Shown: positions 46,341 through 58,271, numbered from the stretch's first letter. The stretch: 64,000 bases of DNA from Methylophilaceae bacterium (GCA_905339275.1 CAJPFK010000038.1:1-64000); one strand, 5' to 3'. The notes: a model not told the origin generated them from the sequence alone. Made by a program: numbers and translations.

Positions 46341-47216
46341 TCATCCACTCACCACCATGATGTCGCAACCACATTCCATGACCACATATTCGGTCACGCT
46401 ACCCAAAAGCAATTGCCCCACCCCGGATTGTCCATAACGCCCCATGACGATCAGGTCGCATGCCAATTGGCCTGCCTGCTCGATGATGATTTCCGGCGCA
46501 TATCCATATTCAAGCCTCATTGACGGCTGCACGCCCAGGTCCGGCAGCGAGCGGATGAACGCGGCCATATCCCGCTCCGCCTGTTGCCTGCCCGAAGCCC
46601 GGTAGTCCGTAAGTTCGGCATCGGACACCCCCGCGAAGCAAAGCTTGTTCTCGAAGGGAATCTCGAACACATGCAAAAGCACAATCTCCGCCTGCGGTGC
46701 GATTTTTATCGCAGCCTCTACGGTCGAGGCCGATGACGGAGAAAAATCCACCGGCACAAGCACGCGCCGGTAAGGGGTTTGCGCAGGCTGCTTGACTACC
46801 AGCAAGGGCTGCCGGCTGCCATCCAGCATACGCTCGACCATCGAACCCTGGAACCAGTCGCGTACCGCATGACCGCCATGCGCGCCGATCACGATCAGGC
46901 TATCCGTCTCTTCGGCCAGGGCAATGACCACTGTGTGTGGGCGGCCTGTTTCCACCAGGTACTCGACCTTCAGGCCCGGAATGGCCGCAAACCGGCTTGC
47001 CCGCTCTTCCAGCTGGCGCATCGCTACATCCCGCAGGCGAACATCCACACCGCCTGCGATCAGCCGTTTTAATTCCTCCATCAGCGATCCGGGAAGCGCA
47101 TGCAGCAAACGCAGCTCCGCAAGCCCCGCATGGGTTAACTGCAGGATACGTTGCTCGGCATTCCCGCTGCGCTCGGAAAAATCGCTGGCCAGCAGGATAT
47201 GAGAAAAAGCCTTCAT
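46341..47216 (-). CDS. Tandem universal stress protein (UspA-type, two domains)
   Basis: The 291-residue product has two UspA domains: FSHILLASDFSERSGNAEQ ... GAHGGHAVRDWFQGSMVE and RRVLVPVDFSPSSASTVEA ... GRYGQSGVGQLLLGSVTE. Both retain a G-2X-G-9X-G(S) nucleotide-binding pattern. It is first of the two-gene usp operon. No FNR box is seen in the 75 nt upstream, unlike the respiration genes nearby. Confidence 0.9.
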   Translation of the reverse strand: MKAFSHILLASDFSERSGNAEQRILQLTHAGLAELRLLHALPGSLMEELKRLIAGGVDVRLRDVAMRQLEERASRFAAIPGLKVEYLVETGRPHTVVIALAEETDSLIVIGAHGGHAVRDWFQGSMVERMLDGSRQPLLVVKQPAQTPYRRVLVPVDFSPSSASTVEAAIKIAPQAEIVLLHVFEIPFENKLCFAGVSDAELTDYRASGRQQAERDMAAFIRSLPDLGVQPSMRLEYGYAPEIIIEQAGQLACDLIVMGRYGQSGVGQLLLGSVTEYVVMECGCDIMVVSG

Positions 47217-47290
47217 GTCTTTACCTCTACCTTCATTGAATAGTGCCTTGGCCGCAAGGTCCGCGACATCGCCTGCCGGAGGGCTCAGGC

Positions 47291-48598
<1,308 letters not shown>

Positions 48599-48669
48599 TT
48601 ACTATCAATCATGCTGCTGTTCCTGCTGCTTCATCCCCCCCTCCCCTTTGGGGTCGCCGGGGCGGCAGG

Positions 48670-49977
48670 TCAGCGCTTCTTCGCCTTTTTATCCAGCTCG
48701 CGCAAGTGCGCGAGCTTTTCGCTAATTTTACCTTCTAAGCCGCGCGGCGTGGGCTCATAAAAACGCACCGGCTGCATATCATCCGGCAGATAGCTTTCAC
48801 CGGCCGCATAGGCGTCCGGTTCGTTGTGGGCATAACGGTATTCCTTGCCGTAATCTAGGGCTTTCATCAACTTGGTCGGCGCATTGCGTAAATGCAGCGG
48901 CACCGGCCTCGATTTATCCGCAGAGACAAAGGCTTTGGCCTGGTTGTATGCCATATAGGCGGCATTGCTCTTGGGCGCGACTGCGCAATAAATCACGGCA
49001 TTGGATAAAGCCAGCTCGCCTTCAGGCGAGCCGAGGCGCTCGTATATCTGGCAGGCTTCCAGCGCCATGGTCTGGGCCCTGGGGTCGGCGATGCCGATAT
49101 CCTCCACCGCCATGCGGATGATGCGGCGTCCAAGGTACAAGGGGTCGGCCCCGCCATCCAGCATGCGCAGAAACCAGTAAAGCGCCGCATCGGGGTTGGA
49201 ACCTCTTACCGATTTATGCAGCGCCGAAATCTGGTCGTAAAACGCCTCGCCGCCCTTGTCAAAGCGCCGCAGCTTGCTGGCCATGGTCGATTGCAGAAAG
49301 GCTTCGTCGATTTCCGCTATGCCGGCGGATGCTGCTGCGTTATACAAGCTTTCCAGAAAATTCAGCAGGCGGCGCGCATCGCCATCCGCATAAGCCAGGA
49401 CTTGTTCGCGCACATCCGCCGTCATGGCTGGCGCCTGCATCACCTGTTGCGCGCGATCGAGCAATTGGCCCAGTTCCGCTTCGGACAGCGCATTGAGCAC
49501 GAACACCTGCGCGCGGCTCAGAAGCGCACTGTTGACTTCAAATGACGGATTTTCGGTAGTCGCGCCGATGAAGGTAATCAGCCCGCTCTCGACAAAAGGC
49601 AGGAATGCATCCTGCTGGCCTTTGTTGAAACGGTGCACTTCATCGACGAACAGGATGGTCTTGCGGCCGGATTGCTGCAACGTATGATCGGCACGCTCAA
49701 CCGCCTCGCGGATATCCTTGATGCCGGAAAGCACGGCAGAAATAGGAATGAATTCGGCATCCGCCGTATTGGCAATCAGGCGCGCCAGCGTGGTCTTGCC
49801 GACGCCCGGCGGACCCCAGAGAATCATGGAAGGCAACTTGCCCGAGCTGAATGCCAGCTTCAGGGGCTTGCCCTCCCCCAGCAGATGGGATTGTCCGACA
49901 ACCTCATCCAGCGTCTTAGGCCGCAGCCGCTCGGCAAGCGGCGCTTGCGGGCTCACGGGTTCAAACAGGCTACTCAA
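48670..49977 (-). CDS. rarA: Replication-associated recombination protein RarA (MgsA)
   Basis: A 435-residue AAA+ ATPase related to clamp-loader subunits. The AERLRPKTLDEVVGQSHLLG start, Walker A GPPGVGKTT, Walker B FVDEVHRFNKGQQDAFLP, sensor IGATTENPSFEVN and the C-terminal YEPTPRGLEGKI are all characteristic. It works at stalled replication forks. Position between lolA and serS is the standard arrangement. Confidence 0.97.
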   Translation of the reverse strand: MSSLFEPVSPQAPLAERLRPKTLDEVVGQSHLLGEGKPLKLAFSSGKLPSMILWGPPGVGKTTLARLIANTADAEFIPISAVLSGIKDIREAVERADHTLQQSGRKTILFVDEVHRFNKGQQDAFLPFVESGLITFIGATTENPSFEVNSALLSRAQVFVLNALSEAELGQLLDRAQQVMQAPAMTADVREQVLAYADGDARRLLNFLESLYNAAASAGIAEIDEAFLQSTMASKLRRFDKGGEAFYDQISALHKSVRGSNPDAALYWFLRMLDGGADPLYLGRRIIRMAVEDIGIADPRAQTMALEACQIYERLGSPEGELALSNAVIYCAVAPKSNAAYMAYNQAKAFVSADKSRPVPLHLRNAPTKLMKALDYGKEYRYAHNEPDAYAAGESYLPDDMQPVRFYEPTPRGLEGKISEKLAHLRELDKKAKKR

Positions 49978-50104
49978 TGATCATCCCGTCCATACCGAAA
50001 TTGTTGGCATCAAAAGACGATAGTTTACATGCTGCAGGTACAAATGGGATTGGCGCCCGGACTGCATTACAAGGGTAATTGAGCAATAACGCGCCGCCCG
50101 CCGG

Positions 50105-50719
50105 TCATTCACCGACGATATCGGCACCGGCAGGCGGTTTGAACATGAAGGTAGCTGCATCCAGCTTCGGGTTGCGTTCAAGCTTTGAGAACGCGATGGT
50201 CGTCACGTGGCCGTAACTGTCGTGCAACTCCATTTTCTGCAGGTCGGCCTTGTTGAATCCAAGGAAAACACGGTCAAAGCCGCTATCCTTGTCTTTTGGC
50301 GTCACTTGCACCCACTGCAGCTTGTCGTTGCGCGGCTGGTCCTTCAGGTCGAAATTCTTTTCGATTTCCCCGCTGCCGGCCAGCAATGCCGCCGGGCTGG
50401 CGCCGATCGCCTTGTCCAGCGTCCTCACGGTCACCTGGTTCAGGTCGGGATCATGCAGCCAGATGCGCTCGCCGTCACCGACAATTTCCTGCACATAGGG
50501 CTTGTTGTAATCCCAGCGGAACTTGCCCGGACGCAGCAGTTGCATCGTGCCGGTCACTTCCTGGACTTTCTTGCCCTGGCTATCCACGACCACCTGCTCG
50601 AAATGGGCTTTCATGGTCCTGGTCTTGTCAAAGAACGCCTTCAGGCTGTCCACCCCGTTGGCATTGGCAAACAAGGGCATCATCAGCATGATGCCGAATA
50701 TCAATCTCACTATGGTCAA
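50105..50719 (-). CDS. lolA: Outer-membrane lipoprotein carrier protein LolA
   Basis: The 204-residue periplasmic chaperone ferries lipoproteins from LolCDE to LolB. The signal peptide is MTIVRLIFGIMLMMPLFANA. The mature protein shows MKAHFEQVVVDSQGKK, GKFRWDYNKPYVQEIVGDG and WLHDPDLNQVT, which are diagnostic. It lies 29 nt after ftsK. Confidence 0.95.
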   Translation of the reverse strand: MTIVRLIFGIMLMMPLFANANGVDSLKAFFDKTRTMKAHFEQVVVDSQGKKVQEVTGTMQLLRPGKFRWDYNKPYVQEIVGDGERIWLHDPDLNQVTVRTLDKAIGASPAALLAGSGEIEKNFDLKDQPRNDKLQWVQVTPKDKDSGFDRVFLGFNKADLQKMELHDSYGHVTTIAFSKLERNPKLDAATFMFKPPAGADIVGE

Positions 50720-50748
50720 CTCCTTTTGGCCGAAGCCTGTTAACGGCC

Positions 50749-53061
50749 CTATTCGGATTTCGGTACCAGTACCTCACGGTTGCCGTTGCTTTGCATGGCG
50801 GAAACCAGGCCGGCGCGTTCCATGTCTTCGATCAACCTGGCTGCGCGGTTGTAACCGATGCGAAGCTGGCGCTGCACGGAAGAAATGGAAGCGCGGCGCG
50901 TCTTGAGTACGATGGCAACCGCTTCGTCGTACAGCGGATCGGTTTCACCGCCGCCTTCGCCAGCGGAGAGACCGGCATCGCCGTTTTCCTCCGTACCGCC
51001 TGTAAGAATGCCTTCGATGTAATTTGGTTCACCCAGGCTTTTGAGGTAATCGACAACACGGTGCACTTCCTGGTCCGAGACAAAGGCGCCATGGATACGC
51101 TGCGGGTTACTGGTACCCGGCGGCTGGTACAGCATGTCGCCCTGCCCCAGCAAGGCTTCCGCCCCCATCTGGTCGAGAATGGTACGCGAATCGATCTTGC
51201 TCGATACCTGGAAGGCAACGCGCGTGGGAATGTTGGCCTTGATCAGGCCGGTAATCACATCCACCGATGGGCGCTGCGTGGCGAGCACCAGATGGATGCC
51301 GCAAGCGCGGGCCTTTTGCGCCAGCCGGGCAATCAGCTCTTCGACTTTCTTGCCCACGACCATCATCAGGTCGGCCAATTCGTCGATGACGACCACAATG
51401 GTCGGCATTTCCTCCAGCGGCTCGGGGCTTTCAGGCGTCAGCGAGAATGGATGAGGAATTTTCTCCCCGGTTTTCTCCGCATCCCGAATCTTCTGGTTGT
51501 AGCCCGCCAGGTTACGCACCCCCAGCACCGACATCAGCTTGTAACGGCGCTCCATCTCGGCAACGCACCAGTTCAACGCGCTTGCCGCCTGCCGCATATC
51601 GGTCACCACCGGCGCCAGCAGGTGCGGGATGCCTTCATAGACCGAAAGCTCCAGCATCTTGGGGTCCACCAGTATCAGGCGCACCTGGCTGGGCTCGGCT
51701 TTATACACCAGGCTCAGGATCATGGCATTGATCGCCACCGACTTGCCTGAACCTGTCGTGCCGGCCACCAGCACATGCGGCATTTTGGCAAGATCGGCCA
51801 CCACGGGCTTGCCGGAAATATCCTTGCCCAGCGCAATCGCCAGCGGCGAATGCATATCGGCATACACCTGCGAACCCAGGATCTCGGAAAGAAACACGAT
51901 TTGCCGTTTGGGATTCGGGATTTCCAGCCCCATGCAGGTCTTGCCCGGAATCGTCTCGACCAGGCGCACGCTCACGACCGAGAGCGCACGCGCCAGGTCC
52001 TTGACCAGGTTGGTCACCTGGCTGCCCTTGACGCCGGGCGCAGGTTCGAGCTCGTAGCGGGTAATCACCGGGCCGGGCAAAGCCGTCAGCACCTTGACCT
52101 CGATGCCGAAATCCATGAGCTTGCGCTCGATCAGGCGGGAAGTGAATTCCAGCGTCTCGGCAGACTGCACCTCGATTTCCCCGCGCGCCTCATCCAGCAG
52201 GTGCAGCGGCGGCAATGCCGTGTCCGGCAGTCCTTCGAACAGCGCGACCTGGCGCTCTTTCTGCACACGCTCGCTTTTCGGAATTTCCAGCGCCGGCGTC
52301 ACGATCTGCACCGGCGGCCTGTCTTCCGTGCGCTTGCGTTCGCTATGCACGTATTCCGAGCGCAACTGCTCGGCCACCTTGCCGGCTTTCCTGTCCTGCC
52401 AGTCCTGCCATTTGCTCTGGATGGTCACATACAGCCATTCAAGGCCGTAACCGAGCTTCTCGGTCATCATGATCCACGACCACCCGGTGAACAGGCTGAA
52501 TCCGACTGCGAACAAAAGCAGCAGCAGCATGCTGGACCCTGCAAAACCCAGTATGCCTTGCAGGAACTCGTCAAACACCGCTCCCAGCAGCCCGCCCCTG
52601 GCCGGGGACAGCGGCAGGTCGGCGGGCAGGCCCATCAGATGCCCGGCTTCCAGCGTCGCCGAAGCCAGCAGCAGCATGCCGAACCCGACGAAATTGAAAA
52701 TCAGCAGCGGCCGTTCATTGCTCGCTGTTTCCAGCCTGAGATAGACCAGCCACATCGCATAGAAGCTGAGAACGACAAACCACCAGGCCGAGAAACCGAA
52801 GATATAAAGCAGGATATCGGACAGCCATGCCCCGACCGCGCCGCCTGCGTTATGGATGACGGTGTCATCGCTGGCGCTGTGCGACCAGGATGGATCGTCC
52901 CGGTGATAGGTGAACAGGATCACGGCAAGAAAAATACCGATAGTCACCAGCGCCAGCCACCATGCCTCGCGAACCAGCAATGCTTTTTTGGGGTTCGTCG
53001 CTGCTGGCGCGGGTTTGACAAGACGGCTATTCAGCGATGTGGCTTTTTTCTGAAAAAACAA
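50749..53061 (-). CDS. ftsK: DNA translocase FtsK
   Basis: The 770-residue product has four or five N-terminal membrane helices (about 35-195) that anchor it at the septum, a short linker (FtsK of E. coli is longer), and a RecA-like motor domain with Walker A GTTGSGKS (434-441) and Walker [15 protein letters not shown]. The last 65 residues form the gamma winged helix ([31 protein letters not shown]) that reads KOPS sites. It pumps chromosome termini and activates XerCD. The start is a TTG; no better start lies near. Confidence 0.96.
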   Translation of the reverse strand: MFFQKKATSLNSRLVKPAPAATNPKKALLVREAWWLALVTIGIFLAVILFTYHRDDPSWSHSASDDTVIHNAGGAVGAWLSDILLYIFGFSAWWFVVLSFYAMWLVYLRLETASNERPLLIFNFVGFGMLLLASATLEAGHLMGLPADLPLSPARGGLLGAVFDEFLQGILGFAGSSMLLLLLFAVGFSLFTGWSWIMMTEKLGYGLEWLYVTIQSKWQDWQDRKAGKVAEQLRSEYVHSERKRTEDRPPVQIVTPALEIPKSERVQKERQVALFEGLPDTALPPLHLLDEARGEIEVQSAETLEFTSRLIERKLMDFGIEVKVLTALPGPVITRYELEPAPGVKGSQVTNLVKDLARALSVVSVRLVETIPGKTCMGLEIPNPKRQIVFLSEILGSQVYADMHSPLAIALGKDISGKPVVADLAKMPHVLVAGTTGSGKSVAINAMILSLVYKAEPSQVRLILVDPKMLELSVYEGIPHLLAPVVTDMRQAASALNWCVAEMERRYKLMSVLGVRNLAGYNQKIRDAEKTGEKIPHPFSLTPESPEPLEEMPTIVVVIDELADLMMVVGKKVEELIARLAQKARACGIHLVLATQRPSVDVITGLIKANIPTRVAFQVSSKIDSRTILDQMGAEALLGQGDMLYQPPGTSNPQRIHGAFVSDQEVHRVVDYLKSLGEPNYIEGILTGGTEENGDAGLSAGEGGGETDPLYDEAVAIVLKTRRASISSVQRQLRIGYNRAARLIEDMERAGLVSAMQSNGNREVLVPKSE

Positions 53062-53193
53062 GATGACGGTGTCCAGCGCAAGTTATTGGAACGAATCGAT
53101 TATAGCAGCATCAATGACACAGACTATCCCCCTCAGGGCACAATAATCCGCGTAAAATATTGTGAATTCACATCATGAAACAGATATTCTGAT

Positions 53194-54138
53194 ATGACAC
53201 TTACCGAACTCCGCTACGTGGTAGCCGTTGCCCGTGAACGCCATTTTGGCCGCGCAGCAGAAGCCTGTTTTGTCAGTCAACCCACGCTCAGCGTAGGGAT
53301 CAAAAAACTTGAAGAGGAATTGGGCGTCGCGATTTTTGAGCGTGCCTCCAACGAGATCAGCCTGACGCCCGTCGGCGAATTGATCGCTGCACAGGCCTCA
53401 CGCATTCTGGAAGAAGCATCCGGCATCAAGACCATCGCACAGCAAAGCGGCGATCCGCTTGGCCACCCTCTCAGGCTCGGCGCCATCTATACCGTGGGGC
53501 CTTATTTGCTGCCGCAGATGATCCCCATCCTGCGCGAACGGGCGCCGGCCATGCAACTGATTATCCAGGAAAGCTACACCGGCGACCTGCGCGAACAGCT
53601 CAAGCGCGGCAAACTGGATGTCATCATCATTTCGCTGCCGTTCTCCGAACCCGGCGTAATCACCCAGCCGCTATATGATGAGCCTTTTCAGCTCGCACTG
53701 CCCGCGGACCATCCCTGGGGCAAGGAAAAAAGCATTGCACCGGAAAAACTCGGCGATGAAACCGTCCTGCTGCTGGGTGCCGGGCATTGCTTCCGCGACC
53801 AGGTGCTCAAGATATGCCCGCAACTGGGCGCAACGCAAACGGCGAACGGCATGCAGCAAACCCTGGAAGGAAGCTCGCTGGAAACCATACGTTACATGGT
53901 CACTTCAGGAGTCGGCATGACCATATTGCCGAGCACCGCCTGTGTGCCTACCCGTGAAGAGAACCGCATGCTGGCCTTCCGACCGTTCAACCAGCCCGCG
54001 CCCATGCGGCGCGTAGCACTGGCCTGGCGCAGGAGCTTCCCGCGCCCGCAAGCGGTTGAAGCGGTCAGGCAGGCGATACTGAGCGCAAATCTGACCGGCA
54101 TCGTACCGCTGGACCTGCCGCCCTCCGAGCACGCATGA
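53194..54138 (+). CDS. oxyR: Hydrogen-peroxide-sensing LysR-type regulator OxyR
   Basis: The 314-residue product has an N-terminal helix-turn-helix (MTLTELRYVVAVARERHFGRAA ... SQPTLSVGIKKLEEELG) and an effector domain with the redox pair Cys199 and Cys208 (GAGHCFRDQVLKIC) at exactly the positions of E. coli OxyR. Oxidation to a disulphide would activate peroxide-defence genes. dps, a classical OxyR target, follows in the same direction with its own promoter, and trxB comes next. Confidence 0.95.
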   Translation: MTLTELRYVVAVARERHFGRAAEACFVSQPTLSVGIKKLEEELGVAIFERASNEISLTPVGELIAAQASRILEEASGIKTIAQQSGDPLGHPLRLGAIYTVGPYLLPQMIPILRERAPAMQLIIQESYTGDLREQLKRGKLDVIIISLPFSEPGVITQPLYDEPFQLALPADHPWGKEKSIAPEKLGDETVLLLGAGHCFRDQVLKICPQLGATQTANGMQQTLEGSSLETIRYMVTSGVGMTILPSTACVPTREENRMLAFRPFNQPAPMRRVALAWRRSFPRPQAVEAVRQAILSANLTGIVPLDLPPSEHA

Positions 54139-54150
54139 CCGCATTACCGG

Positions 54151-54199
54151 ATAGAGAAAATCGATTATTCACATTTGCATAATCAATTTGCGCTATAAA
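54151..54199 (+). promoter_or_regulatory. Possible OxyR-dependent promoter of dps
   Basis: Four tetranucleotides spaced by exactly 7 nt (ATAG 54151, CGAT 54162, ATTT 54173, CAAT 54184) match 12 of 16 positions of the OxyR pattern ATAG-N7-CTAT-N7-ATAG-N7-CTAT. A TATAAA -10 box follows at 54194-54199 and no -35 consensus exists, which fits an activator-dependent promoter. Confidence 0.5.
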
Positions 54200-54271
54200 T
54201 AGACCGAACCTAAGATCATGGAATTTGTCATCTTGATGTAAAAGCTACCCTAAATTAAAGGAGAAAAAAAA

Positions 54272-54736
54272 ATGGATATTGGCATTAACGAAAAAGACCG
54301 CAAGAAAATTGCCGAAGGCCTCTCCCACCTGCTGGCCGACACCTACACCCTTTACCTGAAAACCCATTATTTTCACTGGAATGTCACGGGGCCGATGTTC
54401 AACACCTTGCATTTGATGTTCGAGACCCAATATAACGAACTGGCACTGGCTGTGGATGCCGTTGCAGAACGCATTCGCTCCCTCGACTTCTACGCGCCCG
54501 GCACTTACAAGGAATTCATCAGGCTCGCTTCGATTGAAGAAAGCGACAGCGTGCCCAAGGCACAGGACATGATCAAGGAACTGGTCGCAGGCCATGAAGC
54601 CGTGTGCCGCACAGCGCGCTCGGTGTTCCCTGCAGTTGAAAAAGCGGCAGACGAAGCCAGCGCCGACCTGCTCACCCAACGCCTGCAAATCCATGAAAAG
54701 ACCGCGTGGATGTTACGCAGCTTATTGGAGAAATAA
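54272..54736 (+). CDS. dps: Dps, DNA-protecting ferritin-like protein
   Basis: The 154-residue product builds a dodecamer that stores iron and consumes peroxide. Conserved inter-subunit ferroxidase residues are visible in [13 protein letters not shown], the second His in [12 protein letters not shown] and the Asp/Glu of [11 protein letters not shown] strong AAGGAG site precedes the ATG. The last 12 codons ([12 protein letters not shown]) and about 70 nt beyond the stop are repeated twice more downstream. The gene sits directly behind oxyR and a candidate OxyR site. Confidence 0.96.
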   Translation: MDIGINEKDRKKIAEGLSHLLADTYTLYLKTHYFHWNVTGPMFNTLHLMFETQYNELALAVDAVAERIRSLDFYAPGTYKEFIRLASIEESDSVPKAQDMIKELVAGHEAVCRTARSVFPAVEKAADEASADLLTQRLQIHEKTAWMLRSLLEK

Positions 54737-54959
54737 GCTGCATGCGGTCTTTCGGTGAAGGCTAATGTGCCTGCACGTTAAGGGCGAAGCCCGGCCGAAA
54801 CCAAAAAACCGCATGGATGCTGCGTAGCTTGTTGGAGAAATAAGCCCTTGCGGTTTTTCGGTGAAGGCTAACGTGCCTGCATGTTAAGGGCGAAGCCCGG
54901 CCGGAGCCAAAAGACTGCATGGATGCCGCCCAGCCTGCTTGAGAAATAAGTAGCAGTTT
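54697..54959 (+). repeat. Three tandem copies of a structured element overlapping the dps 3' end
   Basis: Units begin at 54697, 54804 and 54910 (period 107 and 106 nt; the third is partial). Each unit has an outer stem: AAAGACCGC/GCGGTCTTT in copy 1, AAAAACCGC/GCGGTTTTT in copy 2, AGACTGC/GCAGTTT in copy 3. Copy 1 has an inner stem GCAGCTTATT/AATAAGCTGC around GGAGA. Copies 1 and 2 have a second hairpin (TAATGTG/CACGTTA; TAACGTG/CATGTTA) and a GGGC-GAA-GCCC hairpin. Base pairs change on both sides together. Copies 2 and 3 still encode KTAW...SLLEK plus TAA. Confidence 0.9.
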
Positions 54960-54973
54960 GAACCGGATATCAG

Positions 54974-55010
54974 TCTGGCTACTGCCACGCGGTAGCCAGA
55001 TTATTTTTTT
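54974..55010 (+). terminator. Intrinsic terminator downstream of the dps repeats
   Basis: The perfect 9-bp stem TCTGGCTAC/GTAGCCAGA has a 9-nt loop and is followed by a T-rich run (TTATTTTTTT). Confidence 0.9.
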
Positions 55011-55012
55011 GA

Positions 55013-55987
<975 letters not shown>

Positions 55988-56008
55988 TCAATTCGAGTTT
56001 GCGCTACA

Positions 56009-56056
56009 AAAAAGCGCGCAGAGAAGGCAAAATAGAGCCTGCTTTGCGCGCTTTTT
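56009..56056 (+). terminator. Intrinsic terminator of trxB
   Basis: The 12-bp stem AAAAAGCGCGCA/TGCGCGCTTTTT encloses an inner AGGC/GCCT hairpin and provides T-runs on both strands. Confidence 0.85.
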
Positions 56057-56078
56057 CTATTTAGATTACTGGAACACC

Positions 56079-56618
56079 GTGGCCAAGGACATTCAACAGG
56101 ACGATGAAACCAATCTGTTCCGCGAAGCGGTAAAAGGTGCTCGCCCGTTAAGTGCGCCGCGCGTCCTGCACAAGCCCCCTGCACCCAAACCCATCCCGAA
56201 ACAGTTTATCCGCGATGAACGGCAGGCGCTGGCCGATTCGCTCAGCGACGACTATATTCCCGCCCACGAACTGGAAAGCGGCGAGGAACTGCTATACCTG
56301 CGCGATGGGCATGCGCCGGACATCCTGGGCAAACTGCGGCGCGGCCACTGGGTCGTGCAGGCGGTGATCGACCTGCACGGCCTGGTTGCCGATGAAGCCA
56401 GGCTGTATGTGGCAGAGTTTCTCGCCGATTGCAAAAAGCGCGGCATCCGCTGCGTGCGCATCATTCATGGCAAGGGATTGGGTTCCAGGAACCGCGAGCC
56501 TGTGCTGAAAAACAAGCTGCGCAACTGGCTGATGCAAAAGGATGAAGTCATCGCCTATGCGCAGGCGAGACGCGAAGATGGCGGTAGCGGCGCAGTCATC
56601 GTACTATTGAAAGCCTGA
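56079..56618 (+). CDS. Smr-domain protein
   Basis: The 179-residue product has a disordered, proline-rich N-terminal third and a C-terminal Smr domain: QAVIDLHGLVADEARLYVAEFL (the conserved DLHG), RCVRIIHGKGLGS (HGKG) and LRNWLMQKDEVIAYAQARREDGGSGAVIVLL. Stand-alone Smr proteins are linked to nucleic-acid nicking or ribosome rescue (SmrB); the role here is not established. The start is a GTG with a weak GGA site. Confidence 0.92.
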   Translation: MAKDIQQDDETNLFREAVKGARPLSAPRVLHKPPAPKPIPKQFIRDERQALADSLSDDYIPAHELESGEELLYLRDGHAPDILGKLRRGHWVVQAVIDLHGLVADEARLYVAEFLADCKKRGIRCVRIIHGKGLGSRNREPVLKNKLRNWLMQKDEVIAYAQARREDGGSGAVIVLLKA

Positions 56619-56635
56619 GTCTTCAGAAAGCCGAT

Positions 56636-56968
56636 ATGAGTGTAGAACAGCCCAACGTAATCGACCTCATCACATCGGACAAGGAGAACGGGCATATCAC
56701 GCTGATTATCTCCGACGGGCTCGAATGGGGCGAGAATGATCACCTGCTCAAATTGCAGGAGAAACTCAACAATTATCTCGCCTTCATTAAAAGTGGCGAT
56801 CTGCTGAGCAAATACCCTGCTGCGCAAGGCAAACACATCCGGCTGGACCTGGTTTGCAGGTTCCAGCCGGACGACACCGGCAAGCAGTTCCTGCAACTTT
56901 GCGCAGAAGCCATCATGGATGCCGGTTACCAGTTCCGCTATCGCATATACGAGGCGGGACTGTCCTGA
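56636..56968 (+). CDS. Small protein of unknown function (DUF6572-like)
   Basis: The 110-residue soluble product begins MSVEQPNVIDLITSDKENGHITL and has SDGLEWGENDHLLKLQEKLNNYL. I connect this pattern with the DUF6572 family from memory and am only fairly sure. No signal peptide, membrane helix or catalytic motif is visible. It starts 17 nt after the Smr gene, so the two are probably co-transcribed. Confidence 0.75.
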   Translation: MSVEQPNVIDLITSDKENGHITLIISDGLEWGENDHLLKLQEKLNNYLAFIKSGDLLSKYPAAQGKHIRLDLVCRFQPDDTGKQFLQLCAEAIMDAGYQFRYRIYEAGLS

Positions 56969-56986
56969 GTCCGGCAGCCGCCCCGG

Positions 56987-57469
56987 TTATATCTGGTAGC
57001 GCTGGATCAGGCACACCGCTTCTGCCGCAATACCTTCGCCGCGTCCAGTAAAACCCAGTTTTTCCGTTGTCGTTGCCTTCACGTTCACTGCATCGCGCAG
57101 GATGCCGCAATCGCTCGCGATATTGAGGCACATTTGCTCGATATGGGGTGAGAGTTTCGGCGCTTCCGCCATGATCGTTGCATCGATATTGATAATATCG
57201 AAGTGCTTGGCATGCAATAGCCTGGCGACATTCCGCAACAGTTCGCGCGAGTCTATACCCTTGTAGCGTGCATCCGTGTCCGGGAAATGCTTGCCGATAT
57301 CCCCCAGCGCGCCGGCGCCCAGCAGGGCATCGCAAATTGCATGCAGCAGCACGTCGGCATCCGAGTGGCCTTCCAGGCCTTTTTCGTGGGGAATTTCAAT
57401 GCCGCCGATAATACAGCGCCGCCCCTCGACAAGCTGATGTACATCAAAACCGTGGCCGACTCTAATCAT
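56987..57469 (-). CDS. ispF: 2-C-methyl-D-erythritol 2,4-cyclodiphosphate synthase
   Basis: Fifth enzyme of the MEP isoprenoid pathway. The 160-residue product has the metal ligands of IspF: Asp and His in GHGFDVHQL and His in [11 protein letters not shown], with the later [20 protein letters not shown] loop. It overlaps the end of ispD by 4 nt, so consecutive pathway enzymes are translationally coupled. Confidence 0.97.
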   Translation of the reverse strand: MIRVGHGFDVHQLVEGRRCIIGGIEIPHEKGLEGHSDADVLLHAICDALLGAGALGDIGKHFPDTDARYKGIDSRELLRNVARLLHAKHFDIINIDATIMAEAPKLSPHIEQMCLNIASDCGILRDAVNVKATTTEKLGFTGRGEGIAAEAVCLIQRYQI

Positions 57470-58173
57470 GACTGCTCCCTTTTGCTATGTTGATCCGCGC
57501 TTAGTATCGCTTCCGCCAGCGCCAGGTCTTGCGGAAAAGTAATCTTGAGGTTGCGCAGTTCCCCGGCAACCAGCCTAGGATTCAGTCCCAATGCTTCCAC
57601 CGCCTGCGCCTCATCGGTAGGCGCTGCGCCGGAATTCTGCAAAGCCCGTTTTAACAAGGCATAACGAAACATCTGCGGCGTTTGCGCCTGCCAGAGGCCT
57701 TCCCTGGGTTCAGTCCTGAAAACACGCTGCGCTGCATCGGCCCGCTTCAGGGTATCCGCCAGCGGGATCGCCAGCAAGCCGCCGACGGCGTCATCCTCCA
57801 GCGTATCCAGCAGCGTATCCAGCAATGCCCTGGTCAGGCCTGGGCGCGCAGCGTCATGCACCAGCACCCAGTCATCCTCATCCACGGCTGCCTGCATCGC
57901 GGACAATCCGTTCAGCACCGTGGAAGCGCGTGTTTCCCCGCCGCAACGATGAATGACAAGTTTTTCATCAATCCGGATAGCCTGTTTTTCCCAGTAGGCA
58001 TCATCGGCACTCAGCACGATATGCACCGTGCTGATACGGGGATGCCCGGCAAAAATCCCGAAAGAATGCGCAATGAGCGGAAGTCCCAGAAGTGGCAGGT
58101 ACTGCTTCGGAATATCAGAACCCATGCGGCTTCCACAGCCGGCAGCGGGGATCAGGACATGAAATTTAGCCAT
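57466..58173 (-). CDS. ispD: 2-C-methyl-D-erythritol 4-phosphate cytidylyltransferase
   Basis: Third enzyme of the MEP pathway, adding CMP from CTP. The 235-residue product has the CTP-binding loop [40 protein letters not shown] and [12 protein letters not shown] chose [12 protein letters not shown] at 58173; an in-frame ATG five codons upstream is possible. An AT-rich region upstream carries TTGACA on the minus strand (58271-58266). Confidence 0.95.
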   Translation of the reverse strand: MAKFHVLIPAAGCGSRMGSDIPKQYLPLLGLPLIAHSFGIFAGHPRISTVHIVLSADDAYWEKQAIRIDEKLVIHRCGGETRASTVLNGLSAMQAAVDEDDWVLVHDAARPGLTRALLDTLLDTLEDDAVGGLLAIPLADTLKRADAAQRVFRTEPREGLWQAQTPQMFRYALLKRALQNSGAAPTDEAQAVEALGLNPRLVAGELRNLKITFPQDLALAEAILSADQHSKREQS

Positions 58174-58244
58174 GCATGATTTTAGCATGCATGGCCATTG
58201 AAAATATGATGCCGCAACGTAACGGCCGGCTTACCTCATGTGCT

Positions 58245-58271
58245 ACATTAAGTCATGTAAAAAATTGTCAA
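58245..58271 (-). promoter_or_regulatory. Candidate promoter of ispD-ispF
   Basis: A perfect TTGACA (58271-58266) is followed on the minus strand by TAATGT (58250-58245) with a short 15-nt spacer, inside a strongly AT-rich segment. The spacing is below the norm, so the exact -10 is unsure. Confidence 0.35.

Noticed and set aside
51775-53178. 467-codon plus-strand open frame over ftsK
   Set aside because: Antisense to ftsK; the product is rich in His, Arg and Gln with no domain, the typical look of a shadow frame.
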